Shown here in pieces: positions 52,681 through 63,415 of a DNA stretch of 64,000 nucleotides. Source of the DNA: Heracleum sosnowskyi (lineage: Eukaryota; Streptophyta; Magnoliopsida; Apiales; Apiaceae); the NCBI GenBank assembly GCA_030848705.1, contig CM061243.1, positions 117,080,674-117,144,673 on the forward strand, written 5' to 3'. A program made the translations under genes and the position numbers. A model generated the notes under the pieces. It worked only from the letters and a program-made list of their open reading frames with translations, made no database searches and was not told the origin of the DNA. How positions within the stretch are numbered: the stretch's first letter is position 1; each line of letters starts with the position of its first letter.

Positions 52681-53597
52681 GCAATAGTTCTTTTTCCCGA
52701 GAGTACGTCATGGAGGAAGGACGCGTCCTGAAAGACCATTATCTTCAGAGTGCGCGCCCTGAAGGAAGGACACACTTGAGAGACGACAAAGGGGCTCAAC
52801 TATTGGAATTTGTCTGATCATTATTTATCTTCATTAAAACTGTTTGTAGACATTTTCCCATTGGACGCGTCCTCGGGGAGAAACGATCCTTGGGACCTTT
52901 GACATGCTGAGAGGGCATTCTTGAAGTAGAGGACGCATCCTTTTGGGGTGGGACGTATGGCTTGATAATTCTTGAGATATTCTTCCAAGTAGGAATTTTC
53001 CACCTGTTGAAATACTCAATAATTTGAAAAATCTTATAGATTACCTAGAGGACGCGTCCTGGAGAAGAGGACGTGTTCCATCATCGAATTCTGCCAGAAG
53101 TTGTTGGAAGTCATCTGACCCTCGAGCATCACTCTTAGGGCACGCCCTAAGGGTTCTTGGGGATTTTCCTTCATATTCTTCTTCCTACAACAATTCAAGG
53201 AACAAAGAGCAAAACTAAAACTAGTTAGGTGTTACCTTGAGGGGGCGTCCAGAAGATGATGACGTGCTCCCGATAATTGTGCCTTCTTTTTAGGATCTTG
53301 ATTGGAATCACCCCCAGTATACATGAAAACTGCCGCCTTCAAGAATACATGGAAACATCCTTCAGATCTGAATCGCCTTGACACCTTCTTCTCCAGATCA
53401 TCATCGAACCCCCAGTCATGAATCATCGTCTTGAAATTATCATCTTTGGATCTTCCTCCTTACCGCCAGCATGAAGTAGTACCCATGGCCATCCTCCGAA
53501 TCTTTGCAGACCTTTTTCTAAGAACTTTCATCATGACGAGATATATCTTCCTCCTGAGATTATGATCTTGATCAGCACCCCTCCTTCTAGCGCCAAT

Positions 53598-54846
53598 TTT
53601 TTAACGGAGGAATTTGGTATTAACAAAGTTTCAGGTTTATCGTCAGAATCAAGATCTATGACAGTGGTTTTTCGCCGGAAAGTCGCCAGAGTGTGGTGGT
53701 TGTGATGAATTGGGGACTGAGATTGTAAGGGTTTCTTGGTGGTGGCTCGCTGAGCTCTTTGCTTCCAACCCCCTACAATGTGCCTAAGTACCCCGTATTT
53801 ATAGGGGATCAAGCCCTACGTAGTTCTTGGGGAGCAAGTAACCTAAATGGGCTGGTTTCTGATTTCCGAGGCCCACTAGGATATCTGATCCATCTTCTGG
53901 AATTGGTCTTTCACTCACTTTAGGAATGTCTAACGATGAGGCCTAGTCACAAAGGCCCAATGCTCAACTACAGTCTAGGGACTTCACATATACGGCATCG
54001 ACCCAACTTAGGAGCCGACACTAACCGCTACCAGCTGTCTCCCTGACCAAAGTGGTTGCAGGTATAGCCATGACTTACCTCAAATGTCAAACACATCTTT
54101 GTCCTCCGAATGAGAAGCACCCACCAGATTGCAGGACAAGTGATCCCAAGCGTTTGGGTGCAAAGTGTAGGATTACTCCAAAGTTCCCCAATGAGGACGC
54201 GCCCATTGAGTACAGGAACAGAGCTCCCAAAGCACACACCAAGGTTCACCCCACATCACCAATGAGGACGCGCCCATTGAATACAGGAGGAGGCCTTCAG
54301 TCATCAGGCATACCCCTAGAGGCCTTCAACAACAAACATCCCCCTCCTAGGGTAAATCCTAGGAGGGAATTCTTCAATCATCAGGCAAACCTGTGGAGGC
54401 CTTCAATAAAGAACATCCCTCTCTTAGGGCTCATCCTAAGAGGGAGAAGTCTTTTATATCTTGCCAGTATCAAGCCAAGGGAGCCGTCCTTCACCACCAA
54501 GTAGTTACTTCAAACCAAGAGGGCGCTCCCTCAAGGGGTGTACGGCCTAAAGGAGCGCGCCCTTACCCCTATGAGGGCAAGCCCTAATTCTTCCATATGT
54601 TAATCCCATGTCAATCTAGCTGTTATTCTTTGTCAAGTCATCATTCATGTAAAGTTGTCAGTCCACACCAAAAGGACGCGTCCTCGGGGTTGTACGGCCA
54701 AAGGGGCGCACCCTCTCCCCTACAAGGACTAGCCCTGAGCTTCCCTTGTACCAATTCAATCCCTAATTGCATCTTGGATATCCCTAATTGATTATTACTT
54801 GATCCGAATTTATCCTAAAAACCCGATACCGAATTTTGACTATAAC
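53598..54846 (-). repeat. Right (5') LTR of the LARD
   Basis: 1249 bp, closely similar to the left LTR over its shared length. It starts with t where the left LTR has g (ttaacggagg). It retains ~80 bp (about 54125-54210) deleted in the left copy. Several gacgcgcc, ggcgc and gacgcgtcc motifs are present. Confidence 0.85.
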
Positions 54847-54909
54847 AAGATGCATTTTGGATTGTTCCATAGTTTCTTTTAATCTCCGATTTTTATTGAA
54901 CTAAACAAA

Positions 54910-55492
54910 CACTGCAAGAAAAGCGGGCATTTGTAATCAATAAAAGCGGTTACGATCGGTTGAAAAAAGCTTAAAATTGATCGGGGACCGACTGATACGC
55001 GTGATCGGTTAGAACCTAGTCGGATATAAGCCTAAAAACCAATCAACGTCCAACCACCACTTCTGTCGGACCACTTTTTCCAGATCGGTCTTGTTTGACC
55101 TGGCATTGATCGATGCTGATCGATTATGAGTTGATTGTGCCAGCTAACACCCCTCAGCCAACCAGAACGTGCCACCTATTGAAATGTAGTTGGCAAAATT
55201 TATTGTAAAAAAATCGGTTGGTATTAACGATTTTTGTTGGTAATAAGTCGGTTGGTTATGACAATGACGTGGCGTGTGGACCTGCCTGCGTCTGACGTGT
55301 ACCTGTAACGATGATAGACAACAATCAACTTGGGACCCACTCAAACTAAAGTCGACCGATGTTGGTCGATTTTCAGTTTTTTTACAACCGTGTACCTTGG
55401 TCAGTGCCTTCGGTCAGTTTTCGGTTACCATTTTCAACCGATAGTCGTTGGTCAAATTTGCTGGGTCATAGATGCCCGCTTTTCTTGTAGTG
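54910..55492. mobile_element. Non-autonomous CACTA element (MITE-sized)
   Basis: 583 bp with 3-bp target duplication aaa on both sides. The left end CACTGCAAGAAAAGCGGGCA and the right-end complement CACTACAAGAAAAGCGGGCA differ at one position over 21. The CACTACAAGAAAA end is the classical plant CMC/En-Spm terminus. The interior carries repeated cggt(t/c)g and gatcggt motifs as expected for subterminal repeats, and no coding sequence. Confidence 0.93.
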
Positions 55493-55495
55493 AAA

Positions 55496-56201
55496 TATAT
55501 GAATTAGTATATATATTTTGTCCTTTTTGTTTTGATATTTACTTATTATTATGATTCAGTATATATATTTTTACGAGAAATGTTAGGAAAGTAAACAAAT
55601 TAAATTAAAATTATTCCTAAATAATCATGTATCCAATCATAATCTGTAGATAATATTCAGAAGGTAATCAAACTCTATTCATTGATATGCGCTCACATAA
55701 AAAATTTCCACGTGTATGTTAGATTTTTTTTAAAAAAAAGTTCGGATCTCTAACATTTTCCATTTTTCACATGGTCCACTGATTAATTACCAACTAGCAT
55801 AATAGCCCGTGTGAGGTACGTGACTTTTTCTAGTAATGTGCGGAAGTGCAGAGTCCTTAGGATTTAAGAATTCTCATTGTACACTAAATTTATTTAAAAT
55901 AAAATATTTGAACTCGTAATCATTGTATTTTAAATATATGAGCTAATTAAAATGCAACCGGAAGCACTCGTTCCTCAATAAATGTTTAGACACTCGAGTG
56001 ACGGTAGATCGTGTCATGTTTTCTCTTTTTCCTCCTTTGTTGACGGTTTGAGGATTCGATGATGCTAGTGATCACATATATTTTGGTTGTAAGTGATCCG
56101 TGATTGATGTTCTCATGTACCTCGAATGAAACTTTAGTTCCTTTGACAGCACAATTTTTTTTTCTGAACTCGGCAGTGTCATAGCATTCTGAGGCTGCAC
56201 C
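55496..56201. other. Intergenic DNA with one unrecognised minus-strand frame
   Basis: A 72-codon minus-strand frame spans 55986-56204 (MGAASECYDTAEFRKKNCAV...). It has mixed composition and a basic RRKKRKH patch, and codon use does not look random. But no homology is evident and its first codons lie in the CACTA element end, so it may be a chance frame or part of a decayed exon. Confidence 0.35.
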
Positions 56202-56479
56202 CACTATACCATAGATTGCCTATTGCAACCATATTTTTAAAAATTTGACAAAAAACCTTGTTATTGAGAAAACAAATCACATAAAATTGCAATGATTTTT
56301 AAAAGCATTGTGGTTGCATTCAAAAAATTTAAGAGAGTAAAAAACATGCATTCTATTGCAATAGTTTTTTAAAATCGTTGCAGTATAAATTAGTTTTGGG
56401 GCCCAAAAGTTGGCGGGCTTCTGAAATGTGTGAGCGGGACTTCTAAATTATTTTTGTCGGGCTTAAACTAAAGAAAAAA

Positions 56480-56648
56480 GAGAAAATACATCACCCACCC
56501 AGACAACACAACACAACGCAGACACAAACACACCCACCCACCCACACAAAAACACACAGACATTAAGCTCAAGCTCGAATACTCAAGCTAGAATAGGAGA
56601 AATCAAGCTCGAATATTCAAACTCGGAGAAGATTAAAGCTCGATTAAG
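56480..56648 (+). other. 5' UTR-like exon at the CACTA left side
   Basis: A CA-rich stretch (acacccacccacccacaca) then aagctcgaatactcaagc-type repeats ending gattaag|gtaaat, a plausible splice donor. It is followed by a T-rich intron-like region. CACTA genes commonly start with such a non-coding leader near the left end. It has no ATG-led frame. Confidence 0.4.
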
Positions 56649-57091
56649 GTAAATCATCATTCCTTTAGAGTATAATTCCCCCAAATCGATTATAATCCTT
56701 TAATTTTGAATGTTTAAAGTTTTGTATGTTCTTGAATTACTCTTTTTTGTGTTCTTAATTCGGGTTTTTTTTGTAAATTCGAATTATGTAATTGGGGGTT
56801 TATGTTTATACATTTTGTAATTGAGGGTTTTGTTTGTTCTTGAAGTGTTTATGTTTGTTCTCGAGTTTTTTTGGGTTTTTTTTTGTTAATTTGGGGTTTT
56901 TTTTAGAGGAGACACTATACTAAATACGCTGAGGGTTTATATTGTAAAAACTCAGAGGGCCACTCAGAGGGGCTAGATGAAATGAGTCCCCTTGGTATGG
57001 CGCTCTTCTAGACAGGATATATATGGTTTTCTATTGAAATACGGACGTTGTCTTGGTCGATTTGTGATCATCCTATCCCTCTTTTGTTATA

Positions 57092-60000
57092 CTAGCTTAT
57101 AGCCCGTGCGATGCACGGTTACTTAAATTTTATTTATAATTATTTTGTTTATAATTATATTTTAATTACCCATGGAACACACGATTGTTTTTTTAATATT
57201 TATAATTATATTTATTTATGAATATTTTAATATTTAAAAGTTATTAGTTTACATGATTAAATTATTGTTAAAAAAGATTTAGCCAAAAAGAATTATAGTT
57301 AAAATTTTGATATTTATTATATTTTACACGCTCAATTTAATATTTGTTTATATTGAGTTATAAAAGTTAGATTTGGCGAATTTTACGGTCCACATGAAAT
57401 TCTATTCTAAAACTAAAAAGAGAATAAAGTGACAAAATTTAATATTGAGAATTCTATTCGATTTAGGAAATCTACTTATATGTAGTTTAGATTATTAGAA
57501 TACTTTTTATTAACCAAATAAAGTTTTTAATGTTAAATCTAACGGTTTTCACCTATCTATTTAAGATTAAACGATTTTTATTATTTTCATATTAAATGGG
57601 TTTCCTTATTTAATTACAACTTTTTTTATGTTTTAACTTTTTGGAAAATCCAATCCTAATATAATATCTTTTAACTTATATCATTTTTAGATAATAACTT
57701 CTTTTTATATGATATAATCTTGATCTTCTATTTTTCAAAGTATTGGATCTAACGGTTGAGAATGTTTTGGCGGTATTTAGGACCAAACTACCACGATAAC
57801 ATCATTAATTTTTTAAATATTTTTTTAATATATTTTTTTAAATATTTATTGCTAAAATATAATATACTCTCTTTTGTAATATGTTAATGATGCGGGAACT
57901 TTGAACTTTTGAGAAAATACATTATCAATTAAAATATAATTTTTTTTTTGTATTAGTTCTTCTTTTAAAGTAGTACACCGTGACGATCAAAATTCTGTAA
58001 AAAAATTCATTTTTTTATAGTATACGATTTTTCAAAAAAGTACTATACTAATTGATTAAAAAACTTTTAAAGTTTCGAATTTAATAATTTACAATGTATA
58101 TAGGTTAAAAAAGTTAGGTCTCTTCTGTAGCTGAGTCTAAAATTTCAAAATACGGTTTTTTTAAATATGAATATAGTCCTGCTAACAATGAAATTAGGTC
58201 TTATGAGTTCTTATAAAACAAAATCACCATTTGCGTATAATTTATTATATAATAATAAATAATATTTAATTAGTTATGATAAAAAATTTAATAAAATAAG
58301 ATAAAAAATATGCACAATTTTATAAAATTTTATCCTCGTATTATTATATTCTTTGTTGATTTGAATTTTTCTTAGATTGATTTCAATTTTGGACATAGAT
58401 TTCTAAATTTAAAATAGTTAGAAAAAAGTAATTAAATTGACATTAAAATAATGATGACGTAATAATTATTATTAGAATTTAAATACCCACTTTACTAATT
58501 TGGGCTTTATCTTGTGTTTGAAAAATTAGATTTTGACGATTTTACACCGAGATAACTAAATTATCTTTAATTAAAAGATGGCTTAACAATTTTTATCTAA
58601 CCGGAATTGTCCATGAAAGAGAAAAGAAAGTCACGAATTTTTTACATGGAGAATTCTATTCAATATAGAAAACTTATTTATATTTGGTTTAAATTATCAA
58701 AATACACTTTTTAAAATTTAAATATAATCTTATTATTAATAAAATACACTTTTTTAATATTTGATCTAACGATTTTCATTTATCTAGTTAAGATCTAAAT
58801 CCATATTATACTTATTATATATAAGGATTTAATATAATAAGGATATCAAGTATATACTGATATAAATATCTTACTAACTGCTTTTACTTTTAATGTTTCG
58901 GTTTTATTTACAGTGTATATAAAATTTTAAAATACATTATTACTTAAAAATTATTAAATAGAATAAAAATTATGTTATGATTATATAAAATTTTATTCTC
59001 ATATTATTATATTCTTTATCGATTTGAATTTGTTCTTAATTAATTTTAATACTTTATTGAAAGAAACATAAAATTTCTATATTTAAAACAATTAGTGGAA
59101 AATTAAATAAACTGGTGCTACAAAAATAAAAAAAAAATTTATTAAAATTTAGATACTCACTTTACTATTTGGGTTATATCCTGAGTTTTAGAAATTGAAT
59201 TTTGACGATTTTACAACCCATGCGAAACTAACGAAATTTTCTTTAATTTAATGATGGTTTAATAATTATTATCTAACTTGACCTGTTGACCTACACATAA
59301 ACCGAAAACAAAAGATGGTTAAGAATTTTTACATAAAAAAATTCAATTCAATATAGAAAACCAATTTATAATTGGTTTAAATTATCAAAACACACTTCTT
59401 AGTATTTAAATATAATCCTACCTTTAATCAAATACACATTTTAATATAAGTATTATATTCAAAATTATCGTTTATGAATATGAAACCCTCAATATTTTAA
59501 TAATATTTTGATATTATCCTTTTATGTTTGTTATATGTAAAATAATATAATTATAATTTGGATTAATCAAATTGTTATGTTCCTTCAGAAAAAAAAGTGT
59601 TTAAATTTATTTATGTACAGGAGTTCTCGTAAGTCTCTTTAGGTTCACGTGTATCATTGTTAGTATGATATACATCAACATTATATTGATAATTTTTAAT
59701 ATTATAATCAATATGAATTGTTATGTTGATATTTGGTTTAACAATTATTATCTAATTGGAAGTATACATAAATTCAAGAGAAAAGATATTTAAGAATTTT
59801 TACATAGAAAACTTTTAAATTATCAAAATACACTTTTTAGTATTTAAATATAATTATATTATTAATCAAATACACTTTTTAATATTAGATCTAACAATTC
59901 TAATCGATCTATTTAAGATCTAACTGTAATTATTAATTTGGTCGTATAGTGATCGTACACGGACCATATCGATTTTAATTTTTTCTTAAATTGATTTTAA

Positions 60001-60507
60001 TATTTTATTGAAATAAAAATAGAATTTATAAATTTAAAAGAATTAGGAAAAAAATTAAATCTACAATAAAAAAATATTTATTAAAATTTAGATAATCACT
60101 TTACTGTTTGGGCTATATCTTGAGTTTTAGACAACAGATTTTAACGATTTTACAGCCCATGCGAAGCTAACAAAATTATCTTTAATTTAATGATGGTTCA
60201 TTAATTTTTATCTAACTGGAACTATCCATAAACTAAAGAGAAAAGATAATTACGAATTTTTACATAAAGATTTCTATTCAATATAGAAAACCCATTTATA
60301 GTTGGTTTAAATTATCAAAATACATCTTTTAGTATTTAAATACTATCCTATTATTAATCAAATACAATTTTTAATATTATATCTAACGGTCCTCATCTAT
60401 TTGAAAATTTATAGTTTTATAATCCAACGGATCATATAATTTTGGTAGTACAGTGACCAACCAAAGTTTTGGATAAGATCTCCCTTACGCTTATTATATA
60501 TAAGGTA
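57092..60507 (-). mobile_element. Helitron H7 nested in the CACTA element
   Basis: The minus-strand 3' end is CTAG at 57092-57095 with a ccgtgc-gat-gcacgg hairpin (57103-57118). The likely 5' end is near 60507 (ccttacgcttattatatataaggta on the plus strand). About 3.4 kb, non-coding. The body contains at least four copies of a block with ttctattcaatatagaaaac, ggtttaaattatcaaaatac and taatcaaatacactttt, near 57450, 58650, 59340 and 60270, spaced ~0.7-1.2 kb. The 5' end is approximate. Confidence 0.65.
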
Positions 60508-60560
60508 TTAATATGTGCTCAAAGTTTGTAATATTTTGCTTATCATCTCTGAACTTTCAG

Positions 60561-61561
60561 GGCCTGGGCTAGTCCTTGATGTCACCATGGATAAGATTGA
60601 GAAGTTTTCATTTGACCCATGTAATTACCTTACCTCTATCTTGATAAGTTTCAAATGATCAATTTGTTAGCTTTAGGGTAGTCAATTACCGTCCTTTGTG
60701 GAGTCTAGTTTTACTTTTATTTAAAGCATATAAGAGAGAAGTCATGGTGGTGGTTGAAAGTCATATTTCCTGCATTTATTTTACTCTCTCCCAAATATAA
60801 AATTTGATAGTATTGTAAAGATCTTTTGACGTGTTATTTCGTAGAACTTGTTTTAAAGTATTAGAATTTGACAGTGGACTTTGGGATGCCTCGTTGTACA
60901 CTGGATAGTTTGTGAGGTGGAAGACCAGAATACAATGTAGAGGTTTTAAGGAAAGTTCTATCTGGTGAAAAGGGCACGATAGCTGATGCATTTGTAAGTA
61001 TAGGCAAATCAACAAGATTCTTCATTTTGTTCGATAAAATGCATTAGCGATAATCTTGCTATATATGCCCTCTGATTTCACATTGTAGGCACTTTAGCTC
61101 TAAGCACACATATTATGATTACTTGATTACTTAACATTTTGAATTGCAATGATTCTTCCTGTTATATATGAGGGTCATTCGGGAAAACAAATATGGGTAC
61201 TTCAGTCAATAGAGATCGAAAATCCCTGCCTAAAATCGAAGCAGTTTATCATATAAAACTAGCATTTTTTTAGTTGTTATATTTACATGTAATTGTTCGT
61301 TTTCAATTTCGAGTTATTTGCCTTATTTTACTAACAAATCTGACTCATGGATTGAGCAACTCTACTTGATGATAACGGCACAAAAAAAAAGATATTAAAA
61401 TTGTTCTTCCTTTCTTGAATTTGAATTTTATTAATCAGCGAGACAATTTGCAGGTGCTTAATAAAGCAGCAGCGCTCTTGGTTTGTGGACATGTAAAGTC
61501 TCTGGTTGCGGGGGTGGATCTTGCTCGTGAAACACAATTATCCGGAAGGGCTGTAAAAACT
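60561..61561 (+). pseudogene. Captured anthranilate phosphoribosyltransferase (PAT1/TrpD) fragment
   Basis: This enzyme transfers phosphoribose to anthranilate in plastid tryptophan synthesis. Three C-terminal exons are present with introns kept. Exon a, 60561-60620, reads GPGLVLDVTMDKIEKFSFDP. Exon b, 60875-60993, reads DFGMPRCTLDSL, then GGRPEYNVEVLRKVLSGEKG. Exon c, 61454-61561, reads VLNKAAALLVCGHVKSLVAG and LARETQLSGRAVKTL. Exons a and b join in frame across a GT/AG intron. A TGA at 60913-60915 stands where family members have Arg, so it is a likely CGA to TGA change. The catalytic N-terminal part is absent and the fragment stops abruptly at ~61561 against an unrelated antisense exon. 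Captured by the CACTA element. Confidence 0.88.
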
Positions 61562-61921
61562 CTAGAAACCAGTTTTAGTCTTACCAGAGGTGACATGATT
61601 TTGTGAAGCATCTGATGAACTTGACGATGATGCAGATGCTGGCAACTCTTTGTGTTTACCATTCGTCATAGGAGTCAAAATTTCCGCGGATGGTTCTGAA
61701 TTGGGATCATACTTTGCCAGAAATGTGTCATTGGAATGAAGCTTCCATGGCATTGCTCCAACTGCTGGAGGTAGCTTAGACTCCCCCTCTCGTACTCCAA
61801 GTACAATTGGTGTGTCAGTCAAGAAGTCTTCCAATGTTGGTAGAGACTTTAGCTGTCTCCTAAGAGATGCTATTGTTTTTTGACATTCTGTAAGTTTATC
61901 AGCTGCTATAGCAATGTCCTC
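61562..61921 (-). pseudogene. Captured filament-like plant protein (FPP) C-terminal exon
   Basis: On the minus strand an exon begins after tatcacag at 61921: EDIAIAADKLTECQKTIASL, then RRQLKSLPTLEDFLTD, PWKLHSNDTF, a Ser run and NHVTSGKTKTGF. This matches the C-terminal part of filament-like plant proteins (DUF869), long coiled-coil proteins. The last residues of the FPP C-terminus are missing: the fragment stops at ~61562 where PAT1 sequence begins in the other direction. Only one exon is present. Upstream of 61921 the frame continues into intron-like sequence. No expression signal is visible for this strand. Confidence 0.8.
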
Positions 61922-62174
61922 CTGTGATAGATATGCATTCAAACAGTATTCCTTAACACCAAAAGAAGATCACTTTTGTGTAAACAAGTTCTATTTGCAT
62001 CCAGTTAAAAGTTTAAGGAGTAATATTGCTTATATTGATCCTCTAATGAGTGGATTACTAAGGAAAGAACCATCGAAAAGGTTTCTAAAAAGTTGAAAGA
62101 TTCTTCCTATTACATACCTAATCTAACTTCTTTTTCTCCTTCTGATGTTAAAATTATTAAATTCTTATCAGTCA

Positions 62175-62787
62175 ATTAGGAAACAGTCCAGGAGAAAGCT
62201 GCAAAAAATCTTGCAAATCAGAAGAAGCTAACTGATACTCATACTACTGGTCGTACCAATTTTGCTCAGATTCGTAATCAAATGGTATGATATTTTATTT
62301 TATAAATTGATTTTATTACACGTACTCCCTCTATGTCATTTCTTAACGAATGTTCACTTTATTTTATTTTATGGCAGAAAAATGTAAAGTCGGCTTGTTT
62401 AAATACTACAAAGACTCGGATTTAGCCAAAAACCCGCAAGGGTCATTTAAAAAGGGTAACAAATAGCAGTTTCATCTTTTTCTTTCTTTTGTAGTTTGCC
62501 TTTTTGGGATTATGTCATTATTTTTGCAAACTAATGCATTTGCGAACACTTAATTGTAGGCAAAACAAAATGGTAAAAATCTGGAAGAAAATGAGGAAAA
62601 ATCAGATGATGAACAGATGGTTGAGGTTGATCTTGCAGCTCATGGACCAAATTGGCTTGTTGGTAGAAGTGGTAGAACAAGAAAAACGAAGAAAACTTTG
62701 CCAAAAAATGTCAACAGAGATTCTGCAGAATTGACCAAGATGAAGATGGCGATGCATGATTCGACGTTTATGTCACTTTATGTTTAA
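62175..62787 (+). pseudogene. Ptta/En-Spm-type plant transposase remnant
   Basis: 62187-62284 reads KAAKNLANQKKLTDTHTTGR, then TNFAQIRNQM, resembling the Ptta/En-Spm plant transposase (PF03004) signature of HTTG-x-SFA-x-(I/V)R. It is followed by a GT donor (62285, gtatga). A second block (62563-62787) reads acidic EENEEKSDDEQMVEVDLAAH, then GPNWLVGRSGRTRKTKKTL, and ends with TAA at 62785-62787. These look like the last exons of a CACTA TNPA-like or Ptta gene. Only the C-terminal part survives and no DDE transposase is seen. Confidence 0.6.
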
Positions 62788-63412
62788 ATTATCTGTTAGT
62801 AGACCACACGTACTTTATGTTTAAATTCCCGCATGATTGTTTGGTAGCTAGTTGTATGCGACTTGGTCATTTCGTTTGTGGTTTGTACGCCGATGTCGTA
62901 ACATGGTGCTACTTTTGAATTGTTGGTCATGTAGCACTTTAATGGTGCAGTTGGATATTTGGCCTTAGGTTGCCTTGGTTTATGAAATGATGATGCTTGG
63001 ATTGTCGGCTATAAATTGTCGTGGCTTATTGTATTTACAACATGAACATGCCGATTTTTTTTTAGAAAAAATTGTTACAATATGGTCAAAATATGTTGCA
63101 TTAATCTAAAAATAATCATTACAATTGGTGTTAGAAGTGTTGCCTTAAAGTGTCAATTCACTACACACTTATGCTACTGCAATAGTTTTTAGTCGTTGCT
63201 GTAGAGCCTAAACTGTTGTCACTGAAGTTTATTGCAATGATTTAATTGTGTTGCTGTATGGTGCCAAAATCGTTGCAACATGGCTTTATTACAACGGGGG
63301 CGGATGCAACGATCAAATTTTGTAGAATCATTGCCATAGACTTTACTGTAACAAATATAGGCCTTAAGGCAATGTATTTCTGTCGTTGCAATATGCAATC
63401 TATGGTGTAGTG
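62788..63412 (+). other. CACTA right subterminal region
   Basis: Non-coding. From ~63050 it carries clustered ttgcaatag/gttgcaac/cgttgca motifs in both orientations ending in the terminal inverted repeat. Such clusters bind TNPA-type proteins in En/Spm; here this is inference. Confidence 0.6.
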
Positions 63413-63415
63413 ACC

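Larger units (their letters stand above)
47323..54846 (-). mobile_element. Large non-autonomous LTR element (LARD-type)
   Basis: 7.5 kb with LTRs 47323-48492 and 53598-54846, and the 5-bp duplication aagat on both sides (47318-47322, 54847-54851). Read on the minus strand, a G-rich tract (aattggggggtagtt, 48493-48507) precedes the left LTR as polypurine tract. ttggcgctagaaggagg follows the right LTR as a candidate primer site, so the element points left. The 5.1-kb interior has no gag or pol; only a decayed plus-strand (antisense) frame remains at ~50750-51052. GC content and CG-rich motifs set it apart from flanking AT-rich DNA. It would depend on another element, perhaps Ty3/gypsy-type, for mobility. 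Confidence 0.85.
56202..63412 (+). mobile_element. 7.2-kb Pack-CACTA element carrying two captured gene fragments
   Basis: The ends are CACTATACCATAGATTGC (56202) and, on the complement of the right end (63412), CACTACACCATAGATTGC, with similarity continuing ~10 bp. The 3-bp duplication acc is present at 56199-56201 and 63413-63415. Subterminal regions have repeated ttgcaatagtttt and cgttgca motifs on both sides (56220-56400 and 63060-63400). Inside, from left: a leader-like exon (~56480-56648), a Helitron (57092-60507), PAT1 exons (60561-61561), an antisense FPP exon (61562-61921), and transposase-derived sequence (~62175-62787). No full transposase remains. Confidence 0.88.

Noticed and set aside
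61435..61662. 75-codon minus-strand frame and the tail of the plus-strand frame at 61562-61606
   Set aside because: The first is a shadow of the PAT1 exon; the second runs past the PAT1 break into antisense FPP sequence.
62504..62734. 76-codon plus-strand frame beginning MGLCHYFCKLM
   Set aside because: A different frame over the same bases gives the acidic-to-basic transposase-like C-terminus ending at 62787, which is more plausible.
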